Shown here piece after piece: positions 23,394 through 35,442 of a stretch of DNA of 64,000 nt (its first letter is position 1; the number at the start of each line of letters is the position of its first letter). The notes beneath the pieces are model-generated. The model was not told where the DNA came from and ran no database searches. It saw only the letters and a program-made list of their open reading frames with translations. Origin of the DNA: Cristatella mucedo (lineage: Eukaryota > Bryozoa > Phylactolaemata > Cristatellidae); assembly GCA_009760855.2 (NCBI GenBank), contig WPIO01000060.1:1357501-1421500 (forward strand), written 5' to 3'. Made by a program: the position numbers and the translations under genes.

Positions 23394-24184
23394 TAACTGT
23401 CGTTTTCAAAAACTGCCAACATTGTTCAAGCATCATTCAGAAAACTGCTTCTACAGCTAGCCATCACGTCTGATCTCTGTCTAAGATTATGAGCTATCTT
23501 CTACTTTGGCTTTCAAAACATTAAACTAGCTATGTAGTTCTGTCTAGCCTAAGCTATTGCAAATCCCCTTTGGTAGGGCTACCAAAAAAAGCAACTTGGT
23601 CACTGCAGCTGGCTATGAATATGGCTTCAAGGCTAGTTTTCAAGTCCCAGAGGATTGACCACGTGTCTCCTTTGCTAAATGAATTGGAGCGGCTGCCGGT
23701 TGATCAGCGGATACAGATTTTAGTTATAAAGCTGACCGACAAGGCCGGCTAGGCTTGGCTCATCCACACCTAGCTGAAATGCTGCTCCAGTTTTAGCCTT
23801 CTCGTGTGCTCTGGTATTGTATGAACAATAGCTTAGATGTTCAATCCCTGTGCTTAAAGGCCACTGGCTAGAGAAGCTATAGGTCTGCAGGTCATTGACT
23901 GGGGAACTCGCCTCAAGCATACTTTTGCGACGACAACTACTCTGCTGCCGCCGACTATGCCTCATACTTTTCAGCGGTCCTGAATTGCTATTTTCATCCT
24001 ACTCACTATCTCAAATGCTCTCAAGACTCTGCTATGCTTTCCAATTTCTCTCTGTTGCATGAGATGAAGTCTGTTGGCTACCGAATGAGCACCGAAAGCC
24101 GCCTAGGCTGCGATTGGGCTACACAAAACTTATGCATAACACCCACACAGTCGTTGTGGGTTTATGGAGTTACAGATGAAGATA
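23394..24184 (+). mobile_element. LINE B copy, right part to 3' terminus
   Basis: Continuation of the LINE B copy interrupted at 22,532. It holds the RT C-terminal region (MASRLVFKSQRIDHVSPLLN near 23,615) and the 3' end, finishing in GGAGTTACAGATGAAGATA at 24,184. That end defines the family's 3' terminus together with 42,899 and the minus-strand copies. Confidence 0.85.
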
Positions 24185-24189
24185 GACTA

Positions 24190-25395
24190 CTTTACATTAC
24201 ATCAAAGTCACTGTTAAGAGTCGTGGCTAGCCAGCTGAACTCAAACATGGAAAATTTAAGCCCTGCTAGTAAGTTCCTTTGCGGCTTTAGAGCTAACCAT
24301 TGCTTCGGGCGTACAACGACCTACTTAGGAATTCAGACATGGATAGAGTGTCTCTGCTTGTTTTGCTTGATCTCTCAGCAGCTATTGATATTATCGATCG
24401 CCAAGTCCTTCCTAAGGGCCTCTGGTCTCTCCCGAGCATCACTGGCACTGCACTGCAATCGTTCGGGTACTATCTTCTATCTATGCACTGCAATCATTCG
24501 GGTACTATCTCTGTGGGAGACTCCGGAGTATTGATGTGAACTGACAAAGATCCTCCGAGGTACATCTGAAACATTTGGTATCTCAGGGTTCTGTATCTCT
24601 GTGTCCGTGGGCTCTCCTGGTCCGGTTCTATTCACGGTTTTTACTCTCCCTCTTGCCGCCGTGATTGCCAAGCATAATCTTGGCTTTCACTTCTATGCGG
24701 ATGACACTCAGTTGTACTTTCGCCTTCATCCCTTGCAGCCCTCCAGCACGTCGAAGTTGTTCAGCTCGCTTGCTGAGCGTATTGATAACTTGGGCATATG
24801 GATGACAACACATTTTATTAATTTCAATCATGAAAAAGGTAAATTACTATTTATGTGCAAAATCATTCTAAATTGGAACGGCTAAACCTGAAAATTGGCT
24901 CTGCCTGCATATTTCGTATTGAAAATGCACGAAATCTAGGTGTCATATTCAACCTGACTTTTCGTTAGACGACCTAATCAACTCCATAATCAAGTCTGCC
25001 TACTTTCAGCTAGCTAACAATGCTAGAATTAGGGCTTTTTAGATAAAGATACCGCATCTAAGTTGCTCGATGCATTTACGACATCCCGTCTAGACTTCTG
25101 TAACTCACTGCTTGCTGGCCTACCGGCATGTGCAATCAGGCACTTACAGCAGGTGCCAAACTCTGCCACTAGGCTTGTCTATCGTGAGCATCATAGTTGC
25201 CACATCACACCACTTCTCGCCGACCGGCATTGGCTACCAGTCAGTCACCGACTCTGAGGTTTTTTCAGTAATATCTAACTCCAGTCATAATTTTGTTCAA
25301 GCCTAAATATCACGTATACTCCCCCAACCAGGCTAAATATCATATCACTTGCGTTTCCATAATCAAGTATGTGTACTTTCAGCTGCACACCATTC
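24190..25395 (+). mobile_element. LINE A copy (RT core to C-terminus)
   Basis: The reverse-transcriptase core is visible: VSLLVLLDLSAAIDIIDRQV near 24,342-24,400, then FYADDTQLYF with the catalytic YADD at 24,694-24,705. The C-terminal part (TSRLDFCNSLLAGLPACAIR and HITPLLADRHWLPVS near 25,083-25,250) follows. It is interrupted by frameshifts, and a 34-bp segment containing GCACTGCAATC.TTCGGGTAC is duplicated at about 24,448-24,510. Confidence 0.85.
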
Positions 25396-26455
25396 ATTTT
25401 AAATGTGGACGAGTCAGGTGACGTCGTGAAGCACGTCGGGAATGAGTTCCAGACTATAAGAGCATGCGAACTACTGGCACGGTCTCAATTGATTTGAGGT
25501 TTGTACGAGGTATACCTAAACAGTAAGCGAATGCAAAGATGCTTATTCTGGTCAACGAGTAAATATGCTATGTAGGCTGGAGCCAAAGAATGAAGAGGCC
25601 TGAAAGTGAACGGCAACACCTTGAAGTTGATTCGAGGCTTGACTGGTAGCCAGTGCAGGTCGGCGAGTGGTGGTATGATGTGGCAACTGGGAGGCTCGTG
25701 ACATTCAAGTTTAGCTGCAGAGGTTGGCACCAGCTATAAGGGCCTGATAGCACAGGTCGGGAGACCAGCAAGCAGTTAGTTACCGAAGTCTTAAGCATGA
25801 CACCTAGATTTTGTGCAGATTCGACATATCTGCTGGTGGAACCGATTCTGAGTGCAAGCCTTTGGAATTTCTGAATCACACTTGGTTTTCCCGTAACTAG
25901 AAGGCCGTTTTTTTATCATAATTTAATCTGATAAAATGGCTGCATTCCATGTGCTCATGTCATCAGTACATGCAGCAGGTGAGTTGGGAGAATTCGGCGT
26001 GTTGGAGAGCTAAGTGCTATCAAAACGAAGATACAACTATATGTCATCCCCATAAAAGTGGGAGCCTAGATTGGCTTTGGTAATCCCATTGGCAAGAGGG
26101 AGAGTATAAACCATGAAAAGAACAGGACCAAGCACTGAACCCTGAATGATCTATGTCTATCCACATTAACACTTTGGAGTCTCCCGTCGAGATATGACCT
26201 GAAGCACTGCAGAGCATTGCCAGTGGCAAGATGATAGGTGCTCAAGAATCACAATCAGTGATCGATAGTACGATGAATGAACCAGAAAATCGAGAAAAAC
26301 GAGCAGAAATACTGTAGCCCAATCTGTGTTTCTAGGTAGGTTGGTGTAAATACTAAGCAGTGCTGACTCTGTAGATTTATTATCTCTAAAACCAGACTGG
26401 AACTTGCCAGTGGCCATGAGTCTTTCCTGTCTTTTTAATAGAAAGGAGGCTGGAT
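25396..26455 (-). mobile_element. LINE A copy, inverted tail-to-tail with previous
   Basis: Minus orientation, from the C-terminal coding region (25,490-25,740) back to RT block 1 (GKFQSGFRDNKSTESALLSI near 26,345-26,410). It meets the plus-strand copy ending at 25,395 in a tail-to-tail arrangement. Multiple stops. Confidence 0.75.
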
Positions 26456-27390
26456 CATAAATAACGACTTACTATTTGTGAGAAAACCAAGTGTGATTCC
26501 TAAATTAGAAAGGCTAAAGCTCCAAATCGGCTCTGTCAACATATCTCCACTTAAATCTACATGAAATCTAGTAGCACGTTCCGAAGTGAACATTAACAAA
26601 ACACGACCACATCAGCTTCAGAATCAGGTCTGCCTACATTTAACTGCATAACGTTGCTAAAATGCATGCTTGTTTTAGATAGGCATGCCACATCCAAGTT
26701 TGGTTGTTCCATTTGTGACAGCCCATGTTGACTTTGGTAACTCACTGCTCGTCTGTCGACCGGCCTCTGTAATCAGGCCCTTACTGCTGATCATGTCTCT
26801 CGTGAAAGTCCAGTTACCACGTCGCACTACCTATCGCAGACCTTCAATTGCTCTCAGTCAAACAACGCATCGACTTCAAGGTTTTGTATCTCAATTTTAG
26901 GTCCCTTTTTTCTTTGGCTTCACCCCTACCTCACAGGTCTACTTCCCAACCAGGCTTAGCAGTGCACCATACCCCTTTTGGCATCTAACTGTTTTCCTAT
27001 ACCTCATACAAACCTCCAAACTCCTGGAGACTATGCATTTAGTTCGCGTGCTCCCAAAGCCTGGAACTAACTCCTTGCTTGTGTTTTGGTATCGCTCGAC
27101 TCAACCACATTCAAATAAAAATTGAAAAGGACATATTATTAAAAATTGAGTGAGTCCCTGTGATTCGATCTTAATGAACTCATGGATGCTGGCATGTGCA
27201 TGCTGCCATTAACTACACTTGCACGTTGACCCTATGCAAATCACCCCGACCGTTATATTCCTGTTGTTTAATGAGCACGATGCCACTCACCATTCAATCG
27301 TATTTGTATTGTAGCGAATGCAAAGCTTCTGGAAAGAGATTGAGTTCTCTGAGGGTGCTTTATCAAGTATGTTATTACCATTATAATTAT
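26456..27390 (+). mobile_element. LINE A copy (C-terminus and 3' UTR)
   Basis: Plus orientation, entering after RT and continuing through the C-terminal coding relic (26,560-27,130) and the 3' UTR. It ends near 27,390 with AAAGAGATTGAGTTCTCTGAGGGTGCTTTATCAAGTA and a decayed ATT tail. Confidence 0.8.
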
Positions 27391-27599
27391 GTGGGTAAAA
27401 GCAATGTTAAAAAGTTACCAGGTGAAATAGGCACAGCTGTATCAGCAACACTAGACCAAGAGAACTTGAGCAAGTTTCACCTGTCTGCCTTCTGCCTTTC
27501 CTGTCAATGACATAATAATGAGTCGCAGTGGACAAGCGAAACTCACTCACCAAATTTCAGACTTAACTAGTGAGTTCCACTCTAGTTTAGAGCTAATGA

Positions 27600-29060
27600 C
27601 TACACCTACTCAGTATCGCTTCCGGTTTAGAGTGACGAACTTTCGGACAGACTCAGGCAGACTCAGGTAGAGTCAGACTCAGGTAGAGTCTCTACTTGTC
27701 TAGCTCGATCTTTCGGCAGCTTTCCTATCATCGATCACAAAATTCTTCTCCATCACCTGTCAACTCTTTGCCTTGCATCAGTAGTACTACCCTTAAACGT
27801 TTGAAGTCCAACCTCAATCGTACTTACATACGTACGAGACCTAATAGTACTGATGCGAACAAAAGACGATCACCCGAAGAGCCGCTGAAACATGGGATAC
27901 CGCAGGTCTCAGTGAATGGTCTGGTTCTTTTTACGATTTATAAGCTTCCTCTTGCCGATGCGATTGCCAGGCGATACCTAGGTTTTTACTTATATACAGA
28001 TGGCATTCTTTGGTAATTTTTTTCTATTCGCTCTTACCTGCCCAGCACGTTGAGATCTCTCAGCTCCCTTGCTGCATGTTTTTATGATATCCACACATGG
28101 ACGGCAGCCAAATTTCTCTAACTAAATTATGATTCAAAAACTTCGTAGTGACGGCACAACCAAGCGAGATTTACATATCGGAAATGTTGACTGTCACAAT
28201 CGGCTCTGAGAGCAGATTTGTGTATCAGTCTGGACACAATTTAGGTGTCCCGTTCTCAGGTGATCTTTCATTAAACGAGCTCATCAGCTTCATGTTGAAG
28301 TCTTCCAACTTTCAGCTGAGTATCATTGCTGGGAATTGGCCATTTTTAGACAGGGATACTATTCCTAAATCGGCCCATGCATTGGAGACATCCAGTCGTG
28401 AAATTTGTAACTCACCACTTACTGGTCCACCGGCCGGTGTTGTCCTGTGGTAACAGTAAGTGCCAATCTCTGCAGCTATGGCTTGTCTGTAGTGAACATC
28501 CCATTTGCCACATCAAAGGGCTTCTTGCCTAACAGTACTGGCTCCCAGTCAATCACCGACTTTGAGGTTTTGTCACTAATTTCCAACTCACGTCATAATT
28601 TGGTTTTAGCCTACCTATCAAATATACTCCACACCAGGCTAAGTATTCCATCCCTTGCTTTTCCCTAATCTAATCGGTGTACCCTACCTCGTACCAACCT
28701 AAAATTCTTTGGAGACTGTGCCTTTCTCCAAAGCCCTAAATGGCTTCCGACTGACGTTGCGACATCTGCTGACTTTGCCACATTTAAAAATGAGAAAAAA
28801 GCACATCTTTTTTAAGAGATAAATCGGTCAGTCAATGGGATTGGCCGTTCGTCTGCTCATGCGTGCTAACACTGTGCATGCTGCATCTAACCTTTTTTGC
28901 ATTTGGACCCTGCGCTTGTTCCCTTTAACAGTATTATTCTTGTCGTCATTGAGCAAGTTACTACTAACCATTCGATAACGCTGTTTCTGCAGCGAATGTA
29001 ATGTGCCTATCAAAATACTTAGATCTCTGAATGCGATATATCAAATGTTTTATTATTACT
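27600..29060 (+). mobile_element. LINE A copy (RT to 3' end), strongly decayed
   Basis: Plus orientation. The RT region near 27,900-28,015 reads VLFTIYKLPLADAIARR and then FYLYTDGILW, where the catalytic YADD has become YTDG. The 3' UTR ends near 29,060. It contains short direct repeats of CAGACTCAGGTAGAGTC at 27,655-27,690. Confidence 0.75.
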
Positions 29061-29199
29061 CTTATAAGCACTTCAAGCAGACTAAAATCCAGAGATAATC
29101 TTTGGAAAATTATTTGCATGCTTTATAAGGGGCTACATACGTTCTACTCAAGTATTAGTATATAGGAGATGCACCCTAATGAACGTTCCCGAATAGTCA

Positions 29200-29700
29200 C
29201 TAAGTAATGGATTCTCTGCAAAAGACCCAACAACTTGCTGGGGAGGCTTAAGCAAAAGGGAATTGCAATAATCTATAATCGGTTTGCAATAATCTATAAT
29301 CGGTTTGCACTAACCAATTGCAATCAGTTTGGCGACAGCACTCTCATGTAAGGGGGTTTTATTTTTGATTAACTTGTAACGTTACATTAGGCAGAAACTA
29401 CAATGAATATCATCTGCTTATGCAATAATTAATCAGTAAGGTTTAGGAATTAAGCTCGGATTTAAGGGGAGTATTGCACACAATATGGTAGACAAACCAA
29501 TCTCGTGATGGAATAAAAGAACTTCTGGTTGCATATTTGACAACCAACCGAAGCTAACGGGCTTATCATTGTTAATCTTCAGGAAAGCGGTAGCTACTTA
29601 GGTGCAAATATCGTCGATGCCGATCCTGGAAGCTGAGTCAATTGCTGAACGAGACCCAGAAGAGTCAAAGCTGAGGCAAGGCTCACTATGATCGGCACAA
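29200..29700 (-). mobile_element. Decayed CR1/L2-type fragment, possibly LINE B
   Basis: GGGAATTGCAATAATC resembles the LINE B minus-strand segment AAGGAATTGCAATAATCAAG at 46,890. A further stretch near 29,420 resembles the complement of the YADD region. A 23-bp unit (AATCTATAATCGGTTTGCA-like) is tandemly doubled at 29,268-29,312. Similarity is patchy. Confidence 0.35.
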
Positions 29701-29884
29701 ATATGGAAACCAATATGTCATCTTGCTTCAGAACGGGCTACAGAGAGATCTCAAAACGTAGGGCCTGTGCAGACCATAACAATTATATCATGATACATGG
29801 ATGTGGTTGCCTCAGAAAAAAAAACATTCCGGGCACTTTCCATAGCATATGAAGGCATTATTACTATTTAAAATTATTAGTCGC

Positions 29885-30352
29885 TGAGTCAACAGCCTTT
29901 TTTATACAGCTACAGAAGAGCCTTTACGGCTATCTGTAGTTTGGTGCATACAACAGAGAGCCCGCCGATGAACAGCGCCAGCGGTTTATTGCTCAAGGCA
30001 CGGAGCAGCAAGACGCACGACTGCCTTCTTCTCACACTCGAGTCCATTCTCCTCAACTCCGGCTATCCGCTGGCCGACCCCAATGGTGAATCTACCATCG
30101 GTTCACTGGTGGGTTATCGGCCTGTGTCAACGCCTCATTAGAGGTGGGCCACAGCTGTGCCCAGGCTCCTCTAGAGGATGCTCCCACCAGCTGTTGAGGA
30201 AAGGAGCAATACCAGCCCGCATGCAATCGAACTACACTATCATCACGACATGCAGCTGCGATAAAGGATCGCCCATTGCAGGACTCAAAGACATGACGGC
30301 GGGATCGAGATAATGTAAAGCAACAGTCTTACTTAGTGTGCTGTCACGTCTC
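29885..30352 (-). mobile_element. tRNA-derived SINE carrying a nested MITE
   Basis: Reverse-orientation SINE: body AACAGCC...ACAGAAGAGCCTTTACGGC at 29,891-29,934, then the head from 30,237 (TGCAGCTGCGATAAAGGATC, decayed B box, TACTTAGTGTGCTGTCACG). The two halves are separated by the 302-bp insertion at 29,935-30,236. They align with the uninterrupted copy at 37,125-37,303. Confidence 0.8.
29935..30236. mobile_element. 302-bp MITE-like element with TIRs and 5-bp target duplication
   Basis: The left end TGTAGTTTGGTGCAT and the reverse complement of the right end, TGTAGTTCGATTGCAT, match imperfectly as terminal inverted repeats. The direct repeat CTATC flanks it at 29,930-29,934 and 30,237-30,241, and the empty site is supplied by the other SINE copies. 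No coding capacity is evident. The 5-bp duplication does not by itself settle the superfamily. Confidence 0.7.
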
Positions 30353-30537
30353 ACCTGTTCGATTAGTGTTACAATGCAAACTCCCAACAGAAGTAAAACG
30401 ATTCATGGTAGCATCCACAGTGTCACTGCACGTAAGTAAACAACAAGAAATCTCAAGCATACCTCAAACGTTCAAAAGAAAAAGAGCCTAAATTTCTTGT
30501 ATATGTCGTTTTTTCAGCGAAAACCTGGGCCTTTGCT

Positions 30538-30546
30538 CACACACAC

Positions 30547-30631
<85 letters not shown>

Positions 30632-30660
30632 AAGAAAAAATATATATATATATATTTATG
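30538..30660. repeat. (CA)n-(TA)n compound microsatellite
   Basis: CA repeats to about 30,614 are followed by TA repeats, an A-rich spacer and a second TA run. It gives a spurious histidine-threonine frame on the plus strand. Confidence 0.95.
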
Positions 30661-30894
30661 TATATATTGCATTTGTATGGAACCTTAAAGAAACTCTATC
30701 TCTACTCAGGATATTAACTTAAGCCACGGAGCTGGAGCCCTGACCTTGGCCAGACCTTATTCAAGGCAAGCAGCTTAGCTACTCAGCAGCTCCTTAATTG
30801 AACGGCTGACGTTCAATTGTAAACTCTCATGTCTCTCAAGAAAGCAAGATATTTCAACCACATTTTTTAGTAGAAGCAATAGAATTGGATTTGA

Positions 30895-32010
30895 ATTTTG
30901 CACATACCTTGTACAGACTACAAAAGATCGTACCAATCTATCCCAGCTAAGGCCAAGCGTAGCTCCTACAAAATCTGATAAATCTGAGACTCATATTCAG
31001 CAAAATTCTAATGTGTACGATCAACCATCTTGTTGAACACACCCAGGTTAACGGCATATGGATAGTATGACAAAACTAACTTACTAGTGGTGGGACAACC
31101 AAAGGTGAATGGGAAATCGGAAAATCTTTCATTCAAAATTCGCTCTGTCAAGTTATTTCTGTTGAATCTGTCCTGCACAAAAATTTCATTAGAAGACCAC
31201 ATCAGCTCCACAGTCAAGTCTGCTTAGTTTCAGTTAAATAACGTTACAAAAATTTGAGCTAGCTTAGACAAGGATACTACGTTCAAGTAAGTCCATGCAT
31301 TTGAGATTCAAGTAAGTCCAAGCATTTGCACATATCGACTTCTGTAACTCACTGCTTTCTGGTCAACTGGCCTTTGCAATCAGGTGTTAACAGTTAATGC
31401 AAAACTCAGATGGTAGGCTTGTGTGTTGTAAGATTGGCAGTATTTTGAGCGTCGATGTTGCCACGTCACAACACTTCTTGCCGACCTGTATTGGCTCCCG
31501 GATAGGCAGTGCATCGACTCCAGTTTTCCGTGTGTTACCAAGCAGCCCCTTAATTGTTCAAGTCCAGCCTACTTGTCAGTCCAACGCAAATCTAAGCATC
31601 ATGCCTCCAGCTTTTTTGAATATAATTGCTTGCATTCACCTCACAGGAACCTTAAATTCTGCGGAGGGTGTTCCATTAGTTCGAAATAACCCACATCTGG
31701 AGCTCAGTCCCGATTGGTGTCTCGACATCAACCAACTCACCAGCATTTCAAGAGAACATAAACCCGCATACATTTACCAAGGCATTTAGTAGGTCCCAGT
31801 GATTTGACCTTGGTTTGCTTCTAGGTGCTTACACTGTGCATGCTGTCACTAAGCATATTTGCATGCTGATCATTTGCATGTCTCCTCCAGCCATGTAATG
31901 GCTGTCATCATCGAGCAAGCTAAATTCAAAGTGACTGCAAAGCACTTAGAAAAACGAAGTTCTCCCCGTGTGCTATGCTAATGTATTTTTGCTATTAATA
32001 CACATACGTA
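30895..32010 (+). mobile_element. LINE A copy with internal deletion
   Basis: The linker region (GATCGTACCAATCTATCC near 30,930, matching 20,030) is followed directly by C-terminal and 3' UTR sequence (31,090-32,000). RT is therefore missing. A segment with TTCAAGTAAGTCCA.GCATTTG is duplicated near 31,283-31,330. Confidence 0.65.
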
Positions 32011-32574
32011 AGCGTAAATTCTAAGCTATGAAAGTCAACTATTGCTAACCATGAGTAACAAGAGCTCTAGATTCCTTATGGAGCTAGAAAAACCTTTGCT
32101 GCTATAACGATCGGCTGACAGAAAAGTGGGTCAAGAGAGGCCACAGCTGAGAGAGTCGACTTCCGTCCCAATCAAGTTAAAGCTGATAAGCTCTTTTATA
32201 GTGACCAGTGTGGACTACGTCTCGTTGACTTTAAGCACGCTATGCAAGAAAGTCTAGTCCCCGACAGAAAAAAAGTTGGGAAGCTCGGTTCGTGTCCAGA
32301 TCATGCATTTAATAAAAAAAGAGTTCTCACGAGCCAGTCTGCGTTTCACTGCCACTTGCCTGAAAAACGTCTGGGAGAAGCAGTTGGCTCCATACGCTGG
32401 ACTTTGTCTGTCGCCGCTTGTCGCCGACGAAGTCATTCTTCGGAGGCTTCCTCTCCAGAGCCTCCGCTGAGAGAAGCTCGGATCTACGACTCATCTAGCT
32501 GGCAGCTCGTTCGTGCGACGGCCACCTTTAAATACTCCAAACGTACCCGCTCTTTAAGGCCATCGTTTCGGGTT
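32011..32574. other. Unidentified stretch with one 114-codon plus-strand frame
   Basis: A plus-strand frame at 32,242-32,586 is open over 114 codons and rich in Ser, Arg and Glu. No domain was recognised, and it runs into a LINE A tail, so it could be the edge of another element. Confidence 0.3.
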
Positions 32575-32745
32575 CAATGCCACTAAGCGTGATTGCATGC
32601 TGACTCAATGCACTATACCTCTAACCATGCTAAGCTTGTCTGCATTGAGCTAGCTACATCTTATAGTTCACCACGGATGATTTTACAACGCATGTAAACT
32701 CCCTAGAAAGAGACTAAGTTTTATGAGAGTGCTTTAGGAACTTAA
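32575..32745 (+). mobile_element. LINE A 3' tail fragment
   Basis: It carries the AGCGTGATTGCATGCTGACTC block and the terminal AAAGAGACTAAGTTTTATGAGAGTGCTTTA block of the LINE A 3' end in plus orientation. Confidence 0.6.
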
Positions 32746-33119
32746 TATAACCAGCCAGCCTGTTCCATAGCCCTCGTATTTGGCGCAGCGATGAGAAACC
32801 TCTTTGGACAACACAGCCAACGATTCAGTGAAGGGCGTCGGAGTGAGTTGGAGATGCTGGTACCATTTACGTCACTTCTCCATACACTATTGCTATCGCA
32901 TCCGTTTCATTGGACGTAAAATACTGGGCGCAAAATAGACTACTAGCAGGTAACTGCAATGCCTGTTTAACAACTGTATAGCGAAAGTGATATTTCGGCA
33001 GCCCATGGCTGAGGCTACCTGGCAACCAGCAGCTCACATTTTGAGTTCTGCCGAGTAAGAGGTATAAGGCTTTGGGAGGGAAGCGATACAAATAATACGT
33101 TTTATAGTGTCCTTTGAGG
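32746..33119. other. No feature recognised
   Basis: A minus-strand frame (32,867-33,091) lies here, but I recognise no family. Confidence 0.3.
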
Positions 33120-33400
33120 ACTTCTATCTAAGCTCTTTACATATGCCATAAATGAAGCGTGGTCATACGGTTAGTAATAGCGTGCACACTGCAAATACCG
33201 AAGACTCGGTTATAGGTGACATGCATTTGGTAAGCATAGAGATTTTTAGTGCCAGCATGCACGGTGTCAGCATCAATAGCCACAAATAAAGAATCGCGAG
33301 GACCAATGAATTTCTTGACAAATAGGTACGTTTAATAGCTTTATCGAGCATTGTCATGTCAGGAGATATCATGGACTCAGTAGGGAGCATTTTCATGGCT
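33120..33400 (-). mobile_element. LINE A 3' fragment
   Basis: Decayed complement of the LINE A 3' UTR (GGTGACATGCATTTGGTAAGC, CAGCATGCACGGTGTCAGC). Confidence 0.65.
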
Positions 33401-33639
33401 GCTGCAGCATGCAAATTAAAATCATGGTCTGCAAAGGATTGGCAGTTCCTAGGATTGTGTGTGTGTGTGCACGTGAATGTGTGTGAGTGTGTTATTATTT
33501 GTTTTGTACGGCAGAAGAGTTTTGTAAGGCTAACTCACCACGTAAGCTGCGTTTGTTGCTTATTCGGTAGCCAATGGACGTAATAATCATAATAATAATA
33601 TTAAATGTGATAAAGCACCATCGGATAACTCAAATTTTT

Positions 33640-33848
33640 TGTTAAGTTTGAATACTCCTAAAGCCTGGAACTCAGTCACGACTCGTGTTACACACATCTT
33701 CTGATTTGTCTAAATCTATACTAAAAATGCATCCAGTTATTGCAGCATTTAGTGTGTCCTTGTGACTTGTCCTTTATATACATATGAGTGCTGACACTGG
33801 GCATGCTGCCACTAACCATACTTGCACGATGATTCTGTACAAGTAATG

Positions 33849-33881
<33 letters not shown>

Positions 33882-34316
33882 CACTTGATAAAGCGCCCTC
33901 AGAGAACTCAATCTCTCTCTAGGCGCTTCACGTTTGCTGCAAAGGAAATTGCAATTGACTGGTGTGTATTATCATGCTTGATAAACAAACAAAATGAATA
34001 ATAGGGTTTGGGGTGACATGCACAGAGTCAGCATGCAAATGTGGTTAGTGGCAGCTTGCACAGTGTCAGCACTCATAAGCATGTCACCACTAACCATATA
34101 GTTCTCAGTGTTTATTGAGCATGCTACCACTAACCATTTGATCGTGCTTCCTTTGCAGCAAATTTAAATTGCCTAGAAAGAGATTTGAGTTCTCTTGGGG
34201 CACTATATCAAAAGTATAATTATTAGTTAAGACTTTGAATTTTCTGCTGAGGAAGCACAATTTAATGGCTAGCCGTAGCTTTCTTGATGATAGCAAGAAT
34301 AAAATGGTTAGGGAGT
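33640..34316. mobile_element. Cluster of four short LINE A tails in alternating orientation
   Basis: Tails run plus (33,640-33,850), minus (33,851-34,085), plus (34,080-34,225) and minus (34,226-34,316). The first two meet at an (ATA)n tract at 33,848-33,882, giving a palindrome-like arrangement. Each piece carries the shared tail blocks (GCGCCCTC, GTCAGCATGCA). It ends where the AT-rich viral relic region begins. Confidence 0.7.
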
Positions 34317-34611
34317 AGATATAAAATGAATGGCATGTTGCCTATGGCTCCTTCGAATGACGTCATCAATTAAGTAAACCAAACTCCGATAAACATTCTC
34401 ACTAACGCTCGATCGTTTCTCGTCGTCCAGTTTATTTAATTGCTGCCACCATTCTCGAGACCCTATTCTCCACACCCTTCAATTTATATCTAATTTGAGT
34501 TTTGTTAATTTGATATGACTATATAATAGTAAAATATAGTTGCAAATTATTAAATATTTAATTAAGCATTTTTTCAATATTTATATATGTCTCAAAACAT
34601 TGATTAATTTA

Positions 34612-34943
34612 TGCGACGGGAGGGTGAAAAATTTAGCAAACATGCAAAACGTATTAGAAAAGAGGTAAGAAATCGTACAGGTCTTCTTCCAATATATCCT
34701 TTCTCTAAAAAAAGTTTTAATGCAACAATTTTAACTCTACGAACACCAACAGCTCTAAAACAAGATAATCCTGTTGCTAAGAAAACCGTTAAGACCGACA
34801 GTGGATGGCCTTTCGATGGAGAATCCATGAGGTTAATGAAAATACAAGGAACAGGTTGGGTTTTAGCAAAATCTTCTTCTTATGGTACAATCTCACTCAA
34901 ATCAATATCAACACCTTTATCTAATAATTCTATCATATTATGA
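34612..34943 (+). CDS. Unassigned relic ORF (strand uncertain)
   Basis: A 110-codon plus-strand frame starting with a basic, lysine- and arginine-rich segment (MRREGEKFSKHAKRIRK). The minus strand is also open over most of the same interval. It continues to about 34,995 with one stop, reading a helical-looking segment containing IHNMIELLDKGVDIDLSEI. Both readings use AT-rich codons, so I cannot decide which is the gene. It is probably a virion or accessory protein of the relic. No domain was recognised. Confidence 0.35.
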
Positions 34944-34995
34944 ATATCAGTAATTGCATTTTTCAATCTCTCACTCTGAAGTGATAAAACATATT

Positions 34996-35442
34996 TTCTC
35001 TACTCATGGGGGTTCCTAGGAGGAGCTTATCTTAGAAGTGAACGTTGTTTCATCGATTATCTTTTTATTAGGCCAGCAATAGCGACTGCAATTGAAACTC
35101 ACATAATGAAAGTTGCTTTTATTTGGTGGGGTATACAAAAAAAGATCCAAATGCTTATCTTTCTTCTCATCAACTACTATAAGTGGAGTTGGAATTTTAT
35201 TATCATATTCTTAAACATTAATATTTATGTTAAATAATTCTGCTAAAAGAGGAACGTCAAATACATTTATTACGTTCGAAGACTAATTTCCTTTAACGTT
35301 GAACAACTCATCTATTTTTCTTAAATGATGTGAACATTTATCGTGTAATATTTCCTTGAATTAGTTACTCTTATTATTATTTGCATTAAGATCATTATAA
35401 GCATTTTCATTATTTTTTTACTTTATCCATTACTTTTATTAA
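34996..35442. other. Relic sequence without a readable gene
   Basis: AT-rich, with many stops in all frames. It probably holds further decayed viral coding sequence. Confidence 0.35.

Noticed and set aside
22535-23473. 312-codon plus-strand open frame, the longest in the window
   Set aside because: It runs through the (CT)n microsatellite and GC-rich insertion, gives low-complexity Ser-Leu sequence, and crosses the LINE B border. No domain was seen.
30497-30688. His-Thr repeat frame
   Set aside because: It is a translation of the (CA)n microsatellite.
34604-34828. Minus-strand hydrophobic 74-codon frame as a membrane protein
   Set aside because: It mirrors the plus-strand frame almost exactly. 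It is kept only as an unresolved strand question, not as a separate gene.
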